A stretch of 12,742 bases of DNA from an uncultured Oscillospiraceae bacterium (GTDB lineage: Bacteria; Bacillota; Clostridia; Oscillospirales; Oscillospiraceae): assembly GCA_905236265.1 (NCBI GenBank), contig CAJOOV010000003.1:1-12742 (forward strand), given 5' to 3'. The first letter of the stretch is position 1, and each line of letters begins with the position of its first letter. Both the position numbers and the translations under genes were made by a program. Shown one piece after another: positions 4,557 to 11,197 of the stretch. Under the pieces are notes generated by a model. The model had not been told where the DNA came from. It did not search any database and worked only from the letters and a program-made list of their open reading frames with translations.

Positions 4557-6953
4557 TTATCCGCTGATATGCTCGTAGATGTGCAGCAGAGTGACCTCAT
4601 TGGGCTGCAGCCGCTCCCGGATGTGCAGCTCCCCCTCCTGCACGGTCAGACGCTCCATGGACATTCTGGGGAAGCAGGCGTCCTGCAAATAGCGGATGTC
4701 ACTCATCTCCAAACTGTCGTCAAAGTGGAACCTGCCCCACTCCGGCAGAATGCTGCCCTCCCGCTCGTTGATGGAGCGGCGCTTGACCGTGAAGGTTTTC
4801 CCCTCCGGCATCTGCTCCAGCACCAGCTCCAGCGCCAGATGCTCGTGGTCGCTGTAGAGGCCGTCCAGTTGGCTGGGCAGGGGGCTGTCTTCCTCCGCCT
4901 GATGATACTGCTCTCCCAGCGTCTTCCCGTTGAAGCAGAGGATATAATAACTGAAGTGGTCTGTGCGGGTGATAATCCAGTGCTCCCCCCGGCTGATGAC
5001 GAAGGCGCCCAGCGCCTTTAAAAACTGCATCAGGAAAAAGGCGGGCTTGCGGATATTCATCTGGCTCACCAGACCCATATTGCCGTTCACAATGCGATAG
5101 GTGTCGTAATGGTTGCCCATCCAGTCCGAGCCGAGGGAGAGAATCATCATCTCCGCCCGGTTCCACAGGGAGGATACCTTGCGGGCAATATAGGCGCTGC
5201 GATAGCAGCTGTCATTGAGATAGTTCCGGTCGGAGATGGTGCAGTTCCACTCGCATACATACAGACTGCACGCCTGCAGCCCCGCATCGTCCAGCATCTG
5301 TCTGGCTCTGTCCACATACAGCTCCTCTACCCCCGTGTCCCTGCTTCTCACCGGGAGAATGCTGTCCCCCCTTGTCTCATAGGGGTAGATGACCACGGAG
5401 TAAAAGTCCGGCGGGCACTGACGCTGTGCCAGCCGCCGCAGCGTCTCCTGCTGCCAATCCAGACGGTAATCCATCACGGCGCCCCAGCCCCCCACTCTGG
5501 CAAGGGGCACATACTCCCGTACCACCTGAAAGAGATACTGAAATGCCTCCACATACTCCATATCCCCCTCCGGGTTCCCGTAAAGCCGGTCTATCCGGTG
5601 CCCGTTGGGGATATTGGTCAGCTCGAAGATCCAGCCGCTGACCTCCTCCTTGCCGTAGCGCTTGACCACATGGCGCACAAGGCTGCGCACTGCATGTTCC
5701 CAGACCCGGCGGGAGGCAAACTCTATGGCGTCATACTCCTGAACCACCACCTCATGCTCGTTGCGGGTGATGGTGAAGGGGCGCTTTCCCAGATCCAGAT
5801 AGGGCGTGATGCGGTGGTTCACCATAAAGTCCAGCACATTGTCCAGCTCGCCGAAGCTGCACTCCTCCACACGCTGGCCGTTGCAGATCATCATTCCTCT
5901 GGAAAAAACGTTCCACACTCTGGCATATTGAAACCCGATCTGCTCCTTCAGATACAGCAGGTGGTTTTGCAGGTTCGCCTGGGTCATATAGACCGCCGAG
6001 CCGATGTTGATGGCTCGCAGCCAGCCCTTTCCATACGCCTCCCCTGACCGGGCGTTTACCCTCAGCTGCACCCTTCTGCCGTATTGCTCTCCCTCATGCT
6101 CTCCTCCCGTGTGGGCAAGCTGCCGCCGCAGCTCCGCCGCCGTCACCTCCTGATTTCCCTCCCCCTGCCGATGCTCCTGCCGGAGCATTCTCCGGTATTC
6201 CGACGGGGAACAGCCGTTGATGTCCCGAAACACCCGGTTGAATACGGAGAGGTTGGAAAAGCCGTTGTTGACGGCGACTACAGTGATGTTTTTATCGCTC
6301 TGGGCAAGCTCCTTCATGGCCGAGCGTATACGCACCTGATTCACATAGTCCACAAAGTAATACCCTGTCTGCTTTCTGAAAAAGCGGGAGAGGGTGGAGG
6401 TGGAGATCTGCAGCTCCTCCGCCAGCTTGGAAAGGCTCAGGTTGTGCTGGTAGCTCTGGTTCACAAAGCGGATCATCCGCTGCAATCGCAGCTCACTGCC
6501 CAGCCGCTCCTGTCCCATGTCCACCTGATAGTGTTCAACCACCTCGTCCAGCACACGCAGCAGCAGGCTGTCCATGAGAAAGCCGCCGTTTCCCTCCTCA
6601 AGGGAATAATGGCGTATCAGCTCCCGGAGAAGGGAGCGCATCTGGGAATAGGAGTGCTTTTTGTCCTCTGCGCTGCTGCACACAAACATCCTGCTGTGCT
6701 CTTCCGGAAGGCGGGAAAAGAGCTGCCACGGATACTGAATCAGGGCAAACAGCGTCTGCTCCCCTGTCACCTGATGGGTGATGCCGGAATTGATGAGCAG
6801 CACGTCCTCCTCCCCCAGCGTCACAGCCCGGTCGCCCACGACAGCGTCCAGCGTTCCCCGCACCACATAGAGAAGCTCTACCTCCGAATGCCAGTGGGCA
6901 GCCATGTCCACGCCCTTCATTACGCTGAAGCGGATGTCCCCATAGTAGTCCAT
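4557..6953 (-). CDS. AraC-family regulator with C-terminal GH39-like domain
   Basis: A 798-residue fusion. Residues about 8-75 are a cupin-type sugar-binding domain (AAHWHSEVELLYVVRGT, LLINSGITHQV). About 155-260 is the double helix-turn-helix AraC DNA-binding domain, with LSLSKLAEELQISTSTLSRFFRKQTG and ending NGCSPSEYRR. About 300-798 matches a GH39 beta-xylosidase-like (alpha/beta)8 barrel plus beta domain: FQYARVWNVFSRGM, WIFELTNIPNG, VCEWN. GH39 enzymes carry acid/base Glu in a WNEPN motif; here the motif reads T446-N447-I448-P449-N450, so that Glu is absent. The nucleophile motif survives as C567-E568-W569-N570. A sensing role, not catalysis, is therefore likely. There is no signal peptide, so it is cytoplasmic. 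The start at 6953 has AAAGGAG upstream and lies 28 nt after the predicted transcription start. An in-frame start at 7268 lies upstream of that promoter and is rejected. The gene is divergent from a sugar symporter that it probably activates. Confidence 0.88.
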   Translation of the reverse strand: MDYYGDIRFSVMKGVDMAAHWHSEVELLYVVRGTLDAVVGDRAVTLGEEDVLLINSGITHQVTGEQTLFALIQYPWQLFSRLPEEHSRMFVCSSAEDKKHSYSQMRSLLRELIRHYSLEEGNGGFLMDSLLLRVLDEVVEHYQVDMGQERLGSELRLQRMIRFVNQSYQHNLSLSKLAEELQISTSTLSRFFRKQTGYYFVDYVNQVRIRSAMKELAQSDKNITVVAVNNGFSNLSVFNRVFRDINGCSPSEYRRMLRQEHRQGEGNQEVTAAELRRQLAHTGGEHEGEQYGRRVQLRVNARSGEAYGKGWLRAINIGSAVYMTQANLQNHLLYLKEQIGFQYARVWNVFSRGMMICNGQRVEECSFGELDNVLDFMVNHRITPYLDLGKRPFTITRNEHEVVVQEYDAIEFASRRVWEHAVRSLVRHVVKRYGKEEVSGWIFELTNIPNGHRIDRLYGNPEGDMEYVEAFQYLFQVVREYVPLARVGGWGAVMDYRLDWQQETLRRLAQRQCPPDFYSVVIYPYETRGDSILPVRSRDTGVEELYVDRARQMLDDAGLQACSLYVCEWNCTISDRNYLNDSCYRSAYIARKVSSLWNRAEMMILSLGSDWMGNHYDTYRIVNGNMGLVSQMNIRKPAFFLMQFLKALGAFVISRGEHWIITRTDHFSYYILCFNGKTLGEQYHQAEEDSPLPSQLDGLYSDHEHLALELVLEQMPEGKTFTVKRRSINEREGSILPEWGRFHFDDSLEMSDIRYLQDACFPRMSMERLTVQEGELHIRERLQPNEVTLLHIYEHISG

Positions 6954-6987
6954 GCTCCCTGACTCCTTTGCATCGTCTTCTGCCTGA

Positions 6988-7016
6988 ACTATAGCACACC
7001 TTTCCATCTCTGTCAA
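6988..7016 (-). promoter_or_regulatory. Promoter of the AraC-GH39 regulator gene
   Basis: On the minus strand TTGACA (7016-7011), a 17-bp spacer and TATAGT (6993-6988) form a near-consensus promoter. Its start near 6981 leaves a short leader and fixes the protein start at 6953. The -35 overlaps an inverted repeat (7012-7022), so the promoter may be autoregulated. Confidence 0.75.
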
Positions 7017-7022
7017 TTTGAC
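7012..7022. promoter_or_regulatory. GTCAAYYTGAC motif, copy 1
   Basis: GTCAATTTGAC overlaps the -35 of the regulator promoter. A matching copy differing only in the central pyrimidines lies at the symporter start site. It could be a binding site for the AraC-type protein or another regulator. Part of copy 1 is simply the -35 hexamer, which weakens the case. Confidence 0.35.
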
Positions 7023-7052
7023 CGAAGAGGCGGAAATACTACCCGACATTTT

Positions 7053-7095
7053 GTGCAGTTTTTGTTGTTTTTCTCCCAAGAGGTGCAAAATCTGT
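7053..7095. repeat. Direct repeat GTGCA-N5-TGT, candidate activator sites
   Basis: GTGCAGTTTTTGT (7053-7065) and GTGCAAAATCTGT (7083-7095) share GTGCA and TGT with the same spacing. Their starts are 30 bp apart, about three helical turns, so they lie on the same DNA face. They are about 100-150 bp upstream of the predicted symporter start. AraC-family activators often bind such asymmetric direct repeats. No binding data are available. Confidence 0.3.
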
Positions 7096-7166
7096 GTTTC
7101 ATTTTTTGCCTCCCCCCGGCAAAGGCGGAATGTCAACGCAAAAACCGGCGACAGATAGGCAATGGA

Positions 7167-7199
7167 TTGAATGAATCTTTTCCCCGCTGCCGATACAAT
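7167..7199 (+). promoter_or_regulatory. Probable symporter promoter (weak -35)
   Basis: The -10 is TACAAT (7194-7199). The nearest TTGAAT (7167-7172) is 21 bp away, which is too far. At 17 bp the hexamer (ATGAAT, 7171-7176) matches consensus at only three positions. A good -10 with a poor -35 is typical of activator-dependent promoters and fits control by the divergent AraC-type protein. The predicted start is near 7206. Confidence 0.5.
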
Positions 7200-7202
7200 A
7201 AG

Positions 7203-7213
7203 GTCAACCTGAC
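7203..7213. promoter_or_regulatory. GTCAAYYTGAC motif, copy 2
   Basis: GTCAACCTGAC begins 4 bp after the symporter -10 and covers its predicted start site. It matches copy 1 (7012-7022) at 9 of 11 positions, the two differences being central T to C changes. The arms GTCA and TGAC are inverted. The position would suit repression by an unliganded regulator. Confidence 0.35.
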
Positions 7214-7255
7214 GGAGCTGTGGCTGGACGGCTCCGGGTAATGCTCCCAGCTCCG
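7213..7255 (+). other. Stem-loop in the symporter leader
   Basis: CGGAGCTG (7213-7220) pairs perfectly with CAGCTCCG (7248-7255). The 27-nt loop can form further short pairs. It lies near the 5' end of the predicted leader, about 60 nt before the start codon. No T run follows, so it is not a simple attenuator. It does not match a riboswitch class that I know. Confidence 0.4.
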
Positions 7256-7313
7256 GCGCAGCCTTCATCCGCCGCTCCGGGGCATGCGAATAAGAGAAGG
7301 AGGACTTTCCGAA

Positions 7314-8705
7314 ATGAGTTCACAAACCAAAACAGAACCCAAGCTCCTGATTGGCTACGGCTTGGGCGAAGTCGCGTGCCAGATGAGCTGGTACATGATC
7401 AACAACTACCTGAACATTTTCTACACCGACGTGGTGGGTCTGTCCGGTGCCGCCATCTCCACCATCGTGCTGATTGCCCGTATCTGGGACGCCATCAACG
7501 ACCCCATGATGGGTCAGATTGCTGACCGCACCAACACCCGCTGGGGCAAATTCCGTCCCTATCTGATGTTTGCCCCTCCCTTCCTGGCCATCTTCAACAT
7601 TCTCACCTTTACCGTCTTCCCGGTACAGGGCATGATGAAGGCCATTGTCTGCGCCATCTGCTACATCGGCGCCGGTATGGCTTACACCGCCTGCTCCATC
7701 GCCTATCAGGCCATGCTGAACGTAATTGCCATTGACTCCCGGGTGCGTCAGATTCTGGCTACCGCCCGCAGCACCGGCGCTTCCATCATCGGCATCATCC
7801 TCTCCATGGTGGCAATGCCCCTGATCCTGCACTTCAGCTCTGCCGTCAACGAGGCAGGCGAGCCCATGGCTGACGGTCACGGCTACTTTGTGGCTACTGT
7901 CATCTTCTCCCTCATCCTGATTCCTGTGTTCTGGCTGTGCGCTGCTATGTGCAAGGAGACGTATACTGAGCATCTCCATGGCGCCGCTCCCGCTGAGAAC
8001 GCCGGATTCCTTGCCAACATGAAGGGTCTGGTTCAGAACGATCAGCTGCTGATGGTGGTGCTGGCCACTGTCATGGGTACCATCTGCGTCACCGGTCGTT
8101 ACGGCATCCTGGTCTTCCACGTCATCTATGTGGTAGGCGGCCCCCAGTACATTGCCAGAATGTTCACTGCCATGACTGTGGGCCAGCTGGTCTCCACCCT
8201 GACTGTGCCCTGGGGCACCAAGGTCTTCGGCAAGCGCAACTACATGATTATTCTCAACGCCATTATGTGCGCAGGCTTCGTGGCTCTGTTCCTCAATCCC
8301 ACCAACAACCCTGTTTACCTCATCGGCGCTTCCTTCGTGGGCTCTCTGGGCTTCGGCGCTCCCGCTATCTGCTACGGCATGGTGGGCGATTCTCTGGAAT
8401 ACGGCGACTGGAAGCTGGGCAAGCGTCAGGAAGGTCTGGCCGCCTCCATGCTGAGCTTCGGCGTGAAGCTGGCTACCGCCCTCTGCGCTCCCGTTGTCAT
8501 GCTGCTGTTCGCTGTGGGATATGTCCCCAACGCAGAGCAGACCGAGGCTACCAAGACCGGAATCAACTTCATGGTCAACATGCTGCCTGCCATCATCGCC
8601 GTGATCTCCTGCATCCCGCTGATCTTCTACAAGCTGGATGACAAGCGTGTGTCCGAGATCCGCGCCGATCTGGAGGCCGGTAAGCACAAGTGGGATAAGG
8701 AGTAA
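7314..8705 (+). CDS. GPH-family sugar:cation symporter
   Basis: A 463-residue inner-membrane transporter of the glycoside-pentoside-hexuronide:cation family (MelB/XynP/UidB type, MFS fold), with about 12 hydrophobic segments. It imports glycosides or oligosaccharides with Na+ or H+. Family marks are 'RIWDAINDPMMGQIADRTNTRWGKFRPYL' near 56-84, including the Asp pair D59/D63 equivalent in pattern to the MelB cation site. 'GDSLEYGDWKLGKRQEG' at 358-374 is also typical. The start at 7314 is chosen because AGAAGGAGG ends 10 nt upstream; an in-frame ATG at 7284 lacks a ribosome binding site. It is divergent from the AraC-GH39 regulator and upstream of two glycosidases, though a terminator separates it from them. 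The substrate is not readable from sequence. Beta-linked gluco-, galacto- or xylo-glycosides fit the neighbours. Confidence 0.92.
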   Translation: MSSQTKTEPKLLIGYGLGEVACQMSWYMINNYLNIFYTDVVGLSGAAISTIVLIARIWDAINDPMMGQIADRTNTRWGKFRPYLMFAPPFLAIFNILTFTVFPVQGMMKAIVCAICYIGAGMAYTACSIAYQAMLNVIAIDSRVRQILATARSTGASIIGIILSMVAMPLILHFSSAVNEAGEPMADGHGYFVATVIFSLILIPVFWLCAAMCKETYTEHLHGAAPAENAGFLANMKGLVQNDQLLMVVLATVMGTICVTGRYGILVFHVIYVVGGPQYIARMFTAMTVGQLVSTLTVPWGTKVFGKRNYMIILNAIMCAGFVALFLNPTNNPVYLIGASFVGSLGFGAPAICYGMVGDSLEYGDWKLGKRQEGLAASMLSFGVKLATALCAPVVMLLFAVGYVPNAEQTEATKTGINFMVNMLPAIIAVISCIPLIFYKLDDKRVSEIRADLEAGKHKWDKE

Positions 8706-8740
8706 TCTCTCCCCACAACCCGAAACTCCCGCATCTACAG

Positions 8741-8773
8741 GAGCCTGCCTGAGTCATCAGGCGGGCTCTTTTT
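8741..8773 (+). terminator. Rho-independent terminator after the symporter
   Basis: A 12-bp stem, GAGCCTGCCTGA with TCAGGCGGGCTC (one T-G wobble), has loop GTCA and is followed by TTTTT. It should end most symporter transcripts, so the glycosidases probably need their own promoter or depend on readthrough. Confidence 0.88.
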
Positions 8774-8869
8774 GTCTTTTCCGCTTTCTCTTTCCCCGCC
8801 GCTGTGCTCAAAAGAGCAAATGAAGGATCGTATCAGGGCAAAAACCGCAGGGCTTCTGAGCGAAGTCTG

Positions 8870-8878
8870 TGATAAGAT
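8870..8878 (+). promoter_or_regulatory. Possible extended -10 promoter for the glycosidase genes
   Basis: TGATAAGAT contains the extended -10 TGn followed by TAAGAT (8873-8878). No good -35 lies 16-18 bp upstream. The predicted start near 8885 gives a 36-nt leader. About 60 bp upstream is a palindrome, TGCTC-AAAA-GAGCA (8805-8818), a possible regulator site. The strong terminator before it makes a promoter here likely; its exact place is tentative. Confidence 0.45.
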
Positions 8879-8920
8879 GACAGTAAATCATTTTGAACTT
8901 TACAGAAAGGATGGATTGCC

Positions 8921-11119
8921 ATGCAGTTGACAAAAGCACAGAGGGAACGGGTGGAGTCCCTGCTCAGCCAGATGACGCTGGAGGAAAAAATCGGTCAGAT
9001 GAATCTGGAATCGCCCTCCATTGTGGGCGGCTTCGATGTCTCCTTTGAGGAGCTGATCGAGATGGTGAACGACGGGCGCATTCCCCAGGAGGAGTTCGTG
9101 AAGATCATGTCCACCGCCACACGGGATTTTCACGAGGACGACATCCGTGCCGGACGGGTGGGCGCTATGATGGGCGACGACCCGGTGAAGGCAAACGAGC
9201 TTCAGAAGATCGCCGTGGAGGAGAGCCGTCTGGGCATTCCCCTGATGATGGGCTTTGACGTGATCCACGGCTTCCGCACCGTCTATCCCATCGCCATTGC
9301 CGAGGCGGGCAGCTTTGAGCCTGACCTGTTTCGCCGCACCGCCTCCATGGCCGCAAAGGAATCCCGTGCCCATGGCGTGTGCTGGAACTTTGCCCCCATG
9401 GTGGACGTGGCAAGGGATGCCCGCTGGGGCAGGGTGTCCGAGGGTCCCGGCGAGGACCCCTATCTCGCCTCCTGCTTTGCCAGAGCCAAAATCGACGGAC
9501 TGCAGGGGGACACCTCCTCCAAGGAGAACTATGTGGCCGCCTGTCTGAAGCACTATGTGGCCTACGGCGCCTGCGAATCCGGGCGGGACTACAACACCAC
9601 CAGCATGGCAAATTCCCTGCTCTACAACGCCTATCTCCCTCCCTTTAAAGCCGCCGTGGAGGAGGGCGCCGCCACGGTGATGGCCTCCTTTAACGACCTC
9701 AACGGCGTGCCCTGCACCCTGAACCGGTTCACCCTCCGGGAGATTCTGAAGCAGTGCTGGCGTTTCCCCGGCTTTGTGGTCAGCGACGCAAACGCCATCC
9801 GGGAGTGCGTGGTTCACGGCATTGCCGGAGACGAGCCCACTGCCGGAGTCATGGCCGCCCAGGCGGGCATGGATATGGACATGGGCACCGAGATCTATCT
9901 GAACAACCTGAAGCAGGCTGTGGAGGATGGGCGGCTGGACGGGGCATACATCGACGAGGCCGTGCGCCGGATTCTCTCCGTCAAAATGTGGCTGGGTCTG
10001 TTTGACAATCCCTATGTCCCCCAGACGCAGATTGCCGCCAACGAGGTCATTCCCCAGTCCAACCTTGCCTTGGCGCTGGAGGCGGCGGAGAAATCCATCG
10101 TTCTGCTGAAAAACGACGACAGGGTGCTGCCTCTGGACAGGTCTAAGAAGATCAGTCTGGTGGGCACGCTGGCAAATAAACCGGAAGAGGTCATCGGGGC
10201 GTGGGCCATGAGCTGGAAGCCCTCGGACTGCGTTACCATTCTGCAGGGATTGAAAAACAGCGGCGCTGCGGTGGAATACTTCCCCTGCGGCGGGCCGGAC
10301 GCTCCGGTAAACGAGGAGGAGATCGCTGCTGCCGCCGCCTACGGCGATGTAATTGTCGCCGTGGTGGGCGAGACAGTCTCCATGACCGGGGAGGCCTCCT
10401 CCAAGGCGGACATCTCCATGCCCGGTGAGCAGCGGGAGATGCTGAAAAAGCTCCTTGCCACCGGAAAGCCCGTGGTCGCCCTTCTGATGAATGGCCGCCC
10501 CATGGCGCTGGACTGGGAGGCAGAGCATCTCGGTACAATGGTGGAGTGCTGGCATCTGGGCATCCAGATGGGCAACGCCGTGGCAAGGGTGCTTCTGGGA
10601 GATGCCGCCCCGCAGGGCAGGCTGGCCTCCACCTTCCCCAGAATGACCGGACAGTGCCCCCTCTACTACAACCATCCCAACACCGGACGCCCCGGCAGCA
10701 AGAGCAAGTTTACCTCCCGGTATCTGGATGCGGGATTTACCGAGCTGTTCCCCTTCGGCTACGGTCTGAGCTATACCCAGTTCCGGTATGACGGGCTTTG
10801 TGTGGCGGATAAGGGCGATTATCTGGCCGTGTCCGTGGGGCTGACCAACACCGGTGAGCGTGCCGGGACGGAGACGGTTCAGCTCTATATGCAGGACGTT
10901 GTGGGCAGCATTGTCCGTCCGGTGAAGGAGCTGAAGGGCTTTGAAAAGGTGACGCTGAAAGCCGGGGAGAGCCGGGAGGTGTCCCTGCGGCTGAACAAGG
11001 CGGATATGGGCTTTTACAACGACAGGGGCGAGTATCTGCTGGAGGACGGCACATTCCGTATCTATGCCGGAGGCAACAGCCGGGACTGCCTGATGCAGGA
11101 GATCACTGTAAACTTTTGA
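8921..11119 (+). CDS. GH3 family beta-glycosidase (BglX-like), cytoplasmic
   Basis: A 732-residue GH3 enzyme that releases non-reducing-end beta-linked sugars, by family most often glucose, sometimes xylose or galactose. The N-terminal barrel (about 10-365) has MTLEEKIGQMN, the 'GFDVIHGFRTVYPIAIAEAGSF' substrate-binding stretch (111-132), WNFAPMVDVARDARWGRVSEG (155-175), KHYVAYG (210-216) and the nucleophile motif GFVVSDANAI with Asp289. The second alpha/beta domain (about 395-575) has the loop GEASSKADISMPGEQ, where Glu491 is the likely acid/base. A fibronectin-III-like domain (about 635-715) follows. There is no signal peptide, so it acts on imported substrate. AAAGGA stands 9 nt before the start. 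It is followed 78 bp later by the GH35-like gene, with no terminator between, so the two form an operon. Confidence 0.93.
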   Translation: MQLTKAQRERVESLLSQMTLEEKIGQMNLESPSIVGGFDVSFEELIEMVNDGRIPQEEFVKIMSTATRDFHEDDIRAGRVGAMMGDDPVKANELQKIAVEESRLGIPLMMGFDVIHGFRTVYPIAIAEAGSFEPDLFRRTASMAAKESRAHGVCWNFAPMVDVARDARWGRVSEGPGEDPYLASCFARAKIDGLQGDTSSKENYVAACLKHYVAYGACESGRDYNTTSMANSLLYNAYLPPFKAAVEEGAATVMASFNDLNGVPCTLNRFTLREILKQCWRFPGFVVSDANAIRECVVHGIAGDEPTAGVMAAQAGMDMDMGTEIYLNNLKQAVEDGRLDGAYIDEAVRRILSVKMWLGLFDNPYVPQTQIAANEVIPQSNLALALEAAEKSIVLLKNDDRVLPLDRSKKISLVGTLANKPEEVIGAWAMSWKPSDCVTILQGLKNSGAAVEYFPCGGPDAPVNEEEIAAAAAYGDVIVAVVGETVSMTGEASSKADISMPGEQREMLKKLLATGKPVVALLMNGRPMALDWEAEHLGTMVECWHLGIQMGNAVARVLLGDAAPQGRLASTFPRMTGQCPLYYNHPNTGRPGSKSKFTSRYLDAGFTELFPFGYGLSYTQFRYDGLCVADKGDYLAVSVGLTNTGERAGTETVQLYMQDVVGSIVRPVKELKGFEKVTLKAGESREVSLRLNKADMGFYNDRGEYLLEDGTFRIYAGGNSRDCLMQEITVNF

Positions 11120-11197
11120 CCCTGCGCCTCAGACGGCTGAAAAACGGAAACACGCTTGTTTTGACAGGCACAGAATACAGAAAAAGGAGCATGAACC
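11120..11197 (+). other. Short intercistronic gap between GH3 and GH35-like genes
   Basis: A 78-bp gap with no hairpin terminator. AGGAG at 11185-11189 is the ribosome binding site for the next gene. A TTGACA (11161-11166) is present but no -10 stands at 16-18 bp, so I do not call a promoter. Co-transcription with GH3 is likely. Confidence 0.6.

Larger units (their letters stand above)
6954..7313. other. Divergent regulatory region between regulator and symporter
   Basis: These 360 bp separate the AraC-type gene from the symporter. They hold a consensus minus-strand promoter, a plus-strand -10 with a poor -35, GTCAAYYTGAC motifs at both promoters, GTGCA-N5-TGT direct repeats, a T-rich stretch at about 7058-7105, and a GC-rich symporter leader that can fold. 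The layout fits an activator that is expressed constitutively and turns on a weak divergent promoter. I see no gene in it. Confidence 0.7.

Noticed and set aside
6954..7268. In-frame upstream start giving a 903-residue AraC-GH39 protein
   Set aside because: A near-consensus promoter (7016-6988) lies inside that extension, the extra residues have no domain character, and 6953 has a good ribosome binding site.
7284..7313. Earlier ATG for the symporter
   Set aside because: The strong AGAAGGAGG lies after it and fits the ATG at 7314.
7320..8687. Minus-strand frame opposite the symporter
   Set aside because: Its low-complexity His/Gly/Asp composition is the mirror of hydrophobic codons; no ribosome binding site or family is seen.
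8900..10675. Long minus-strand frame opposite GH3
   Set aside because: Its His/Gly-rich composition is typical of a shadow of a GC-rich gene, and the plus-strand product is a complete GH3 enzyme.
11138..11154. Possible catabolite-repression (cre) site near TGAAAAACGGAAACA
   Set aside because: One base too many separates TG from CG, so it does not fit the cre consensus; treated as chance.
11161..11166. TTGACA as a promoter for the GH35-like gene
   Set aside because: No -10 hexamer stands at 16-18 bp; that position is the ribosome binding site.
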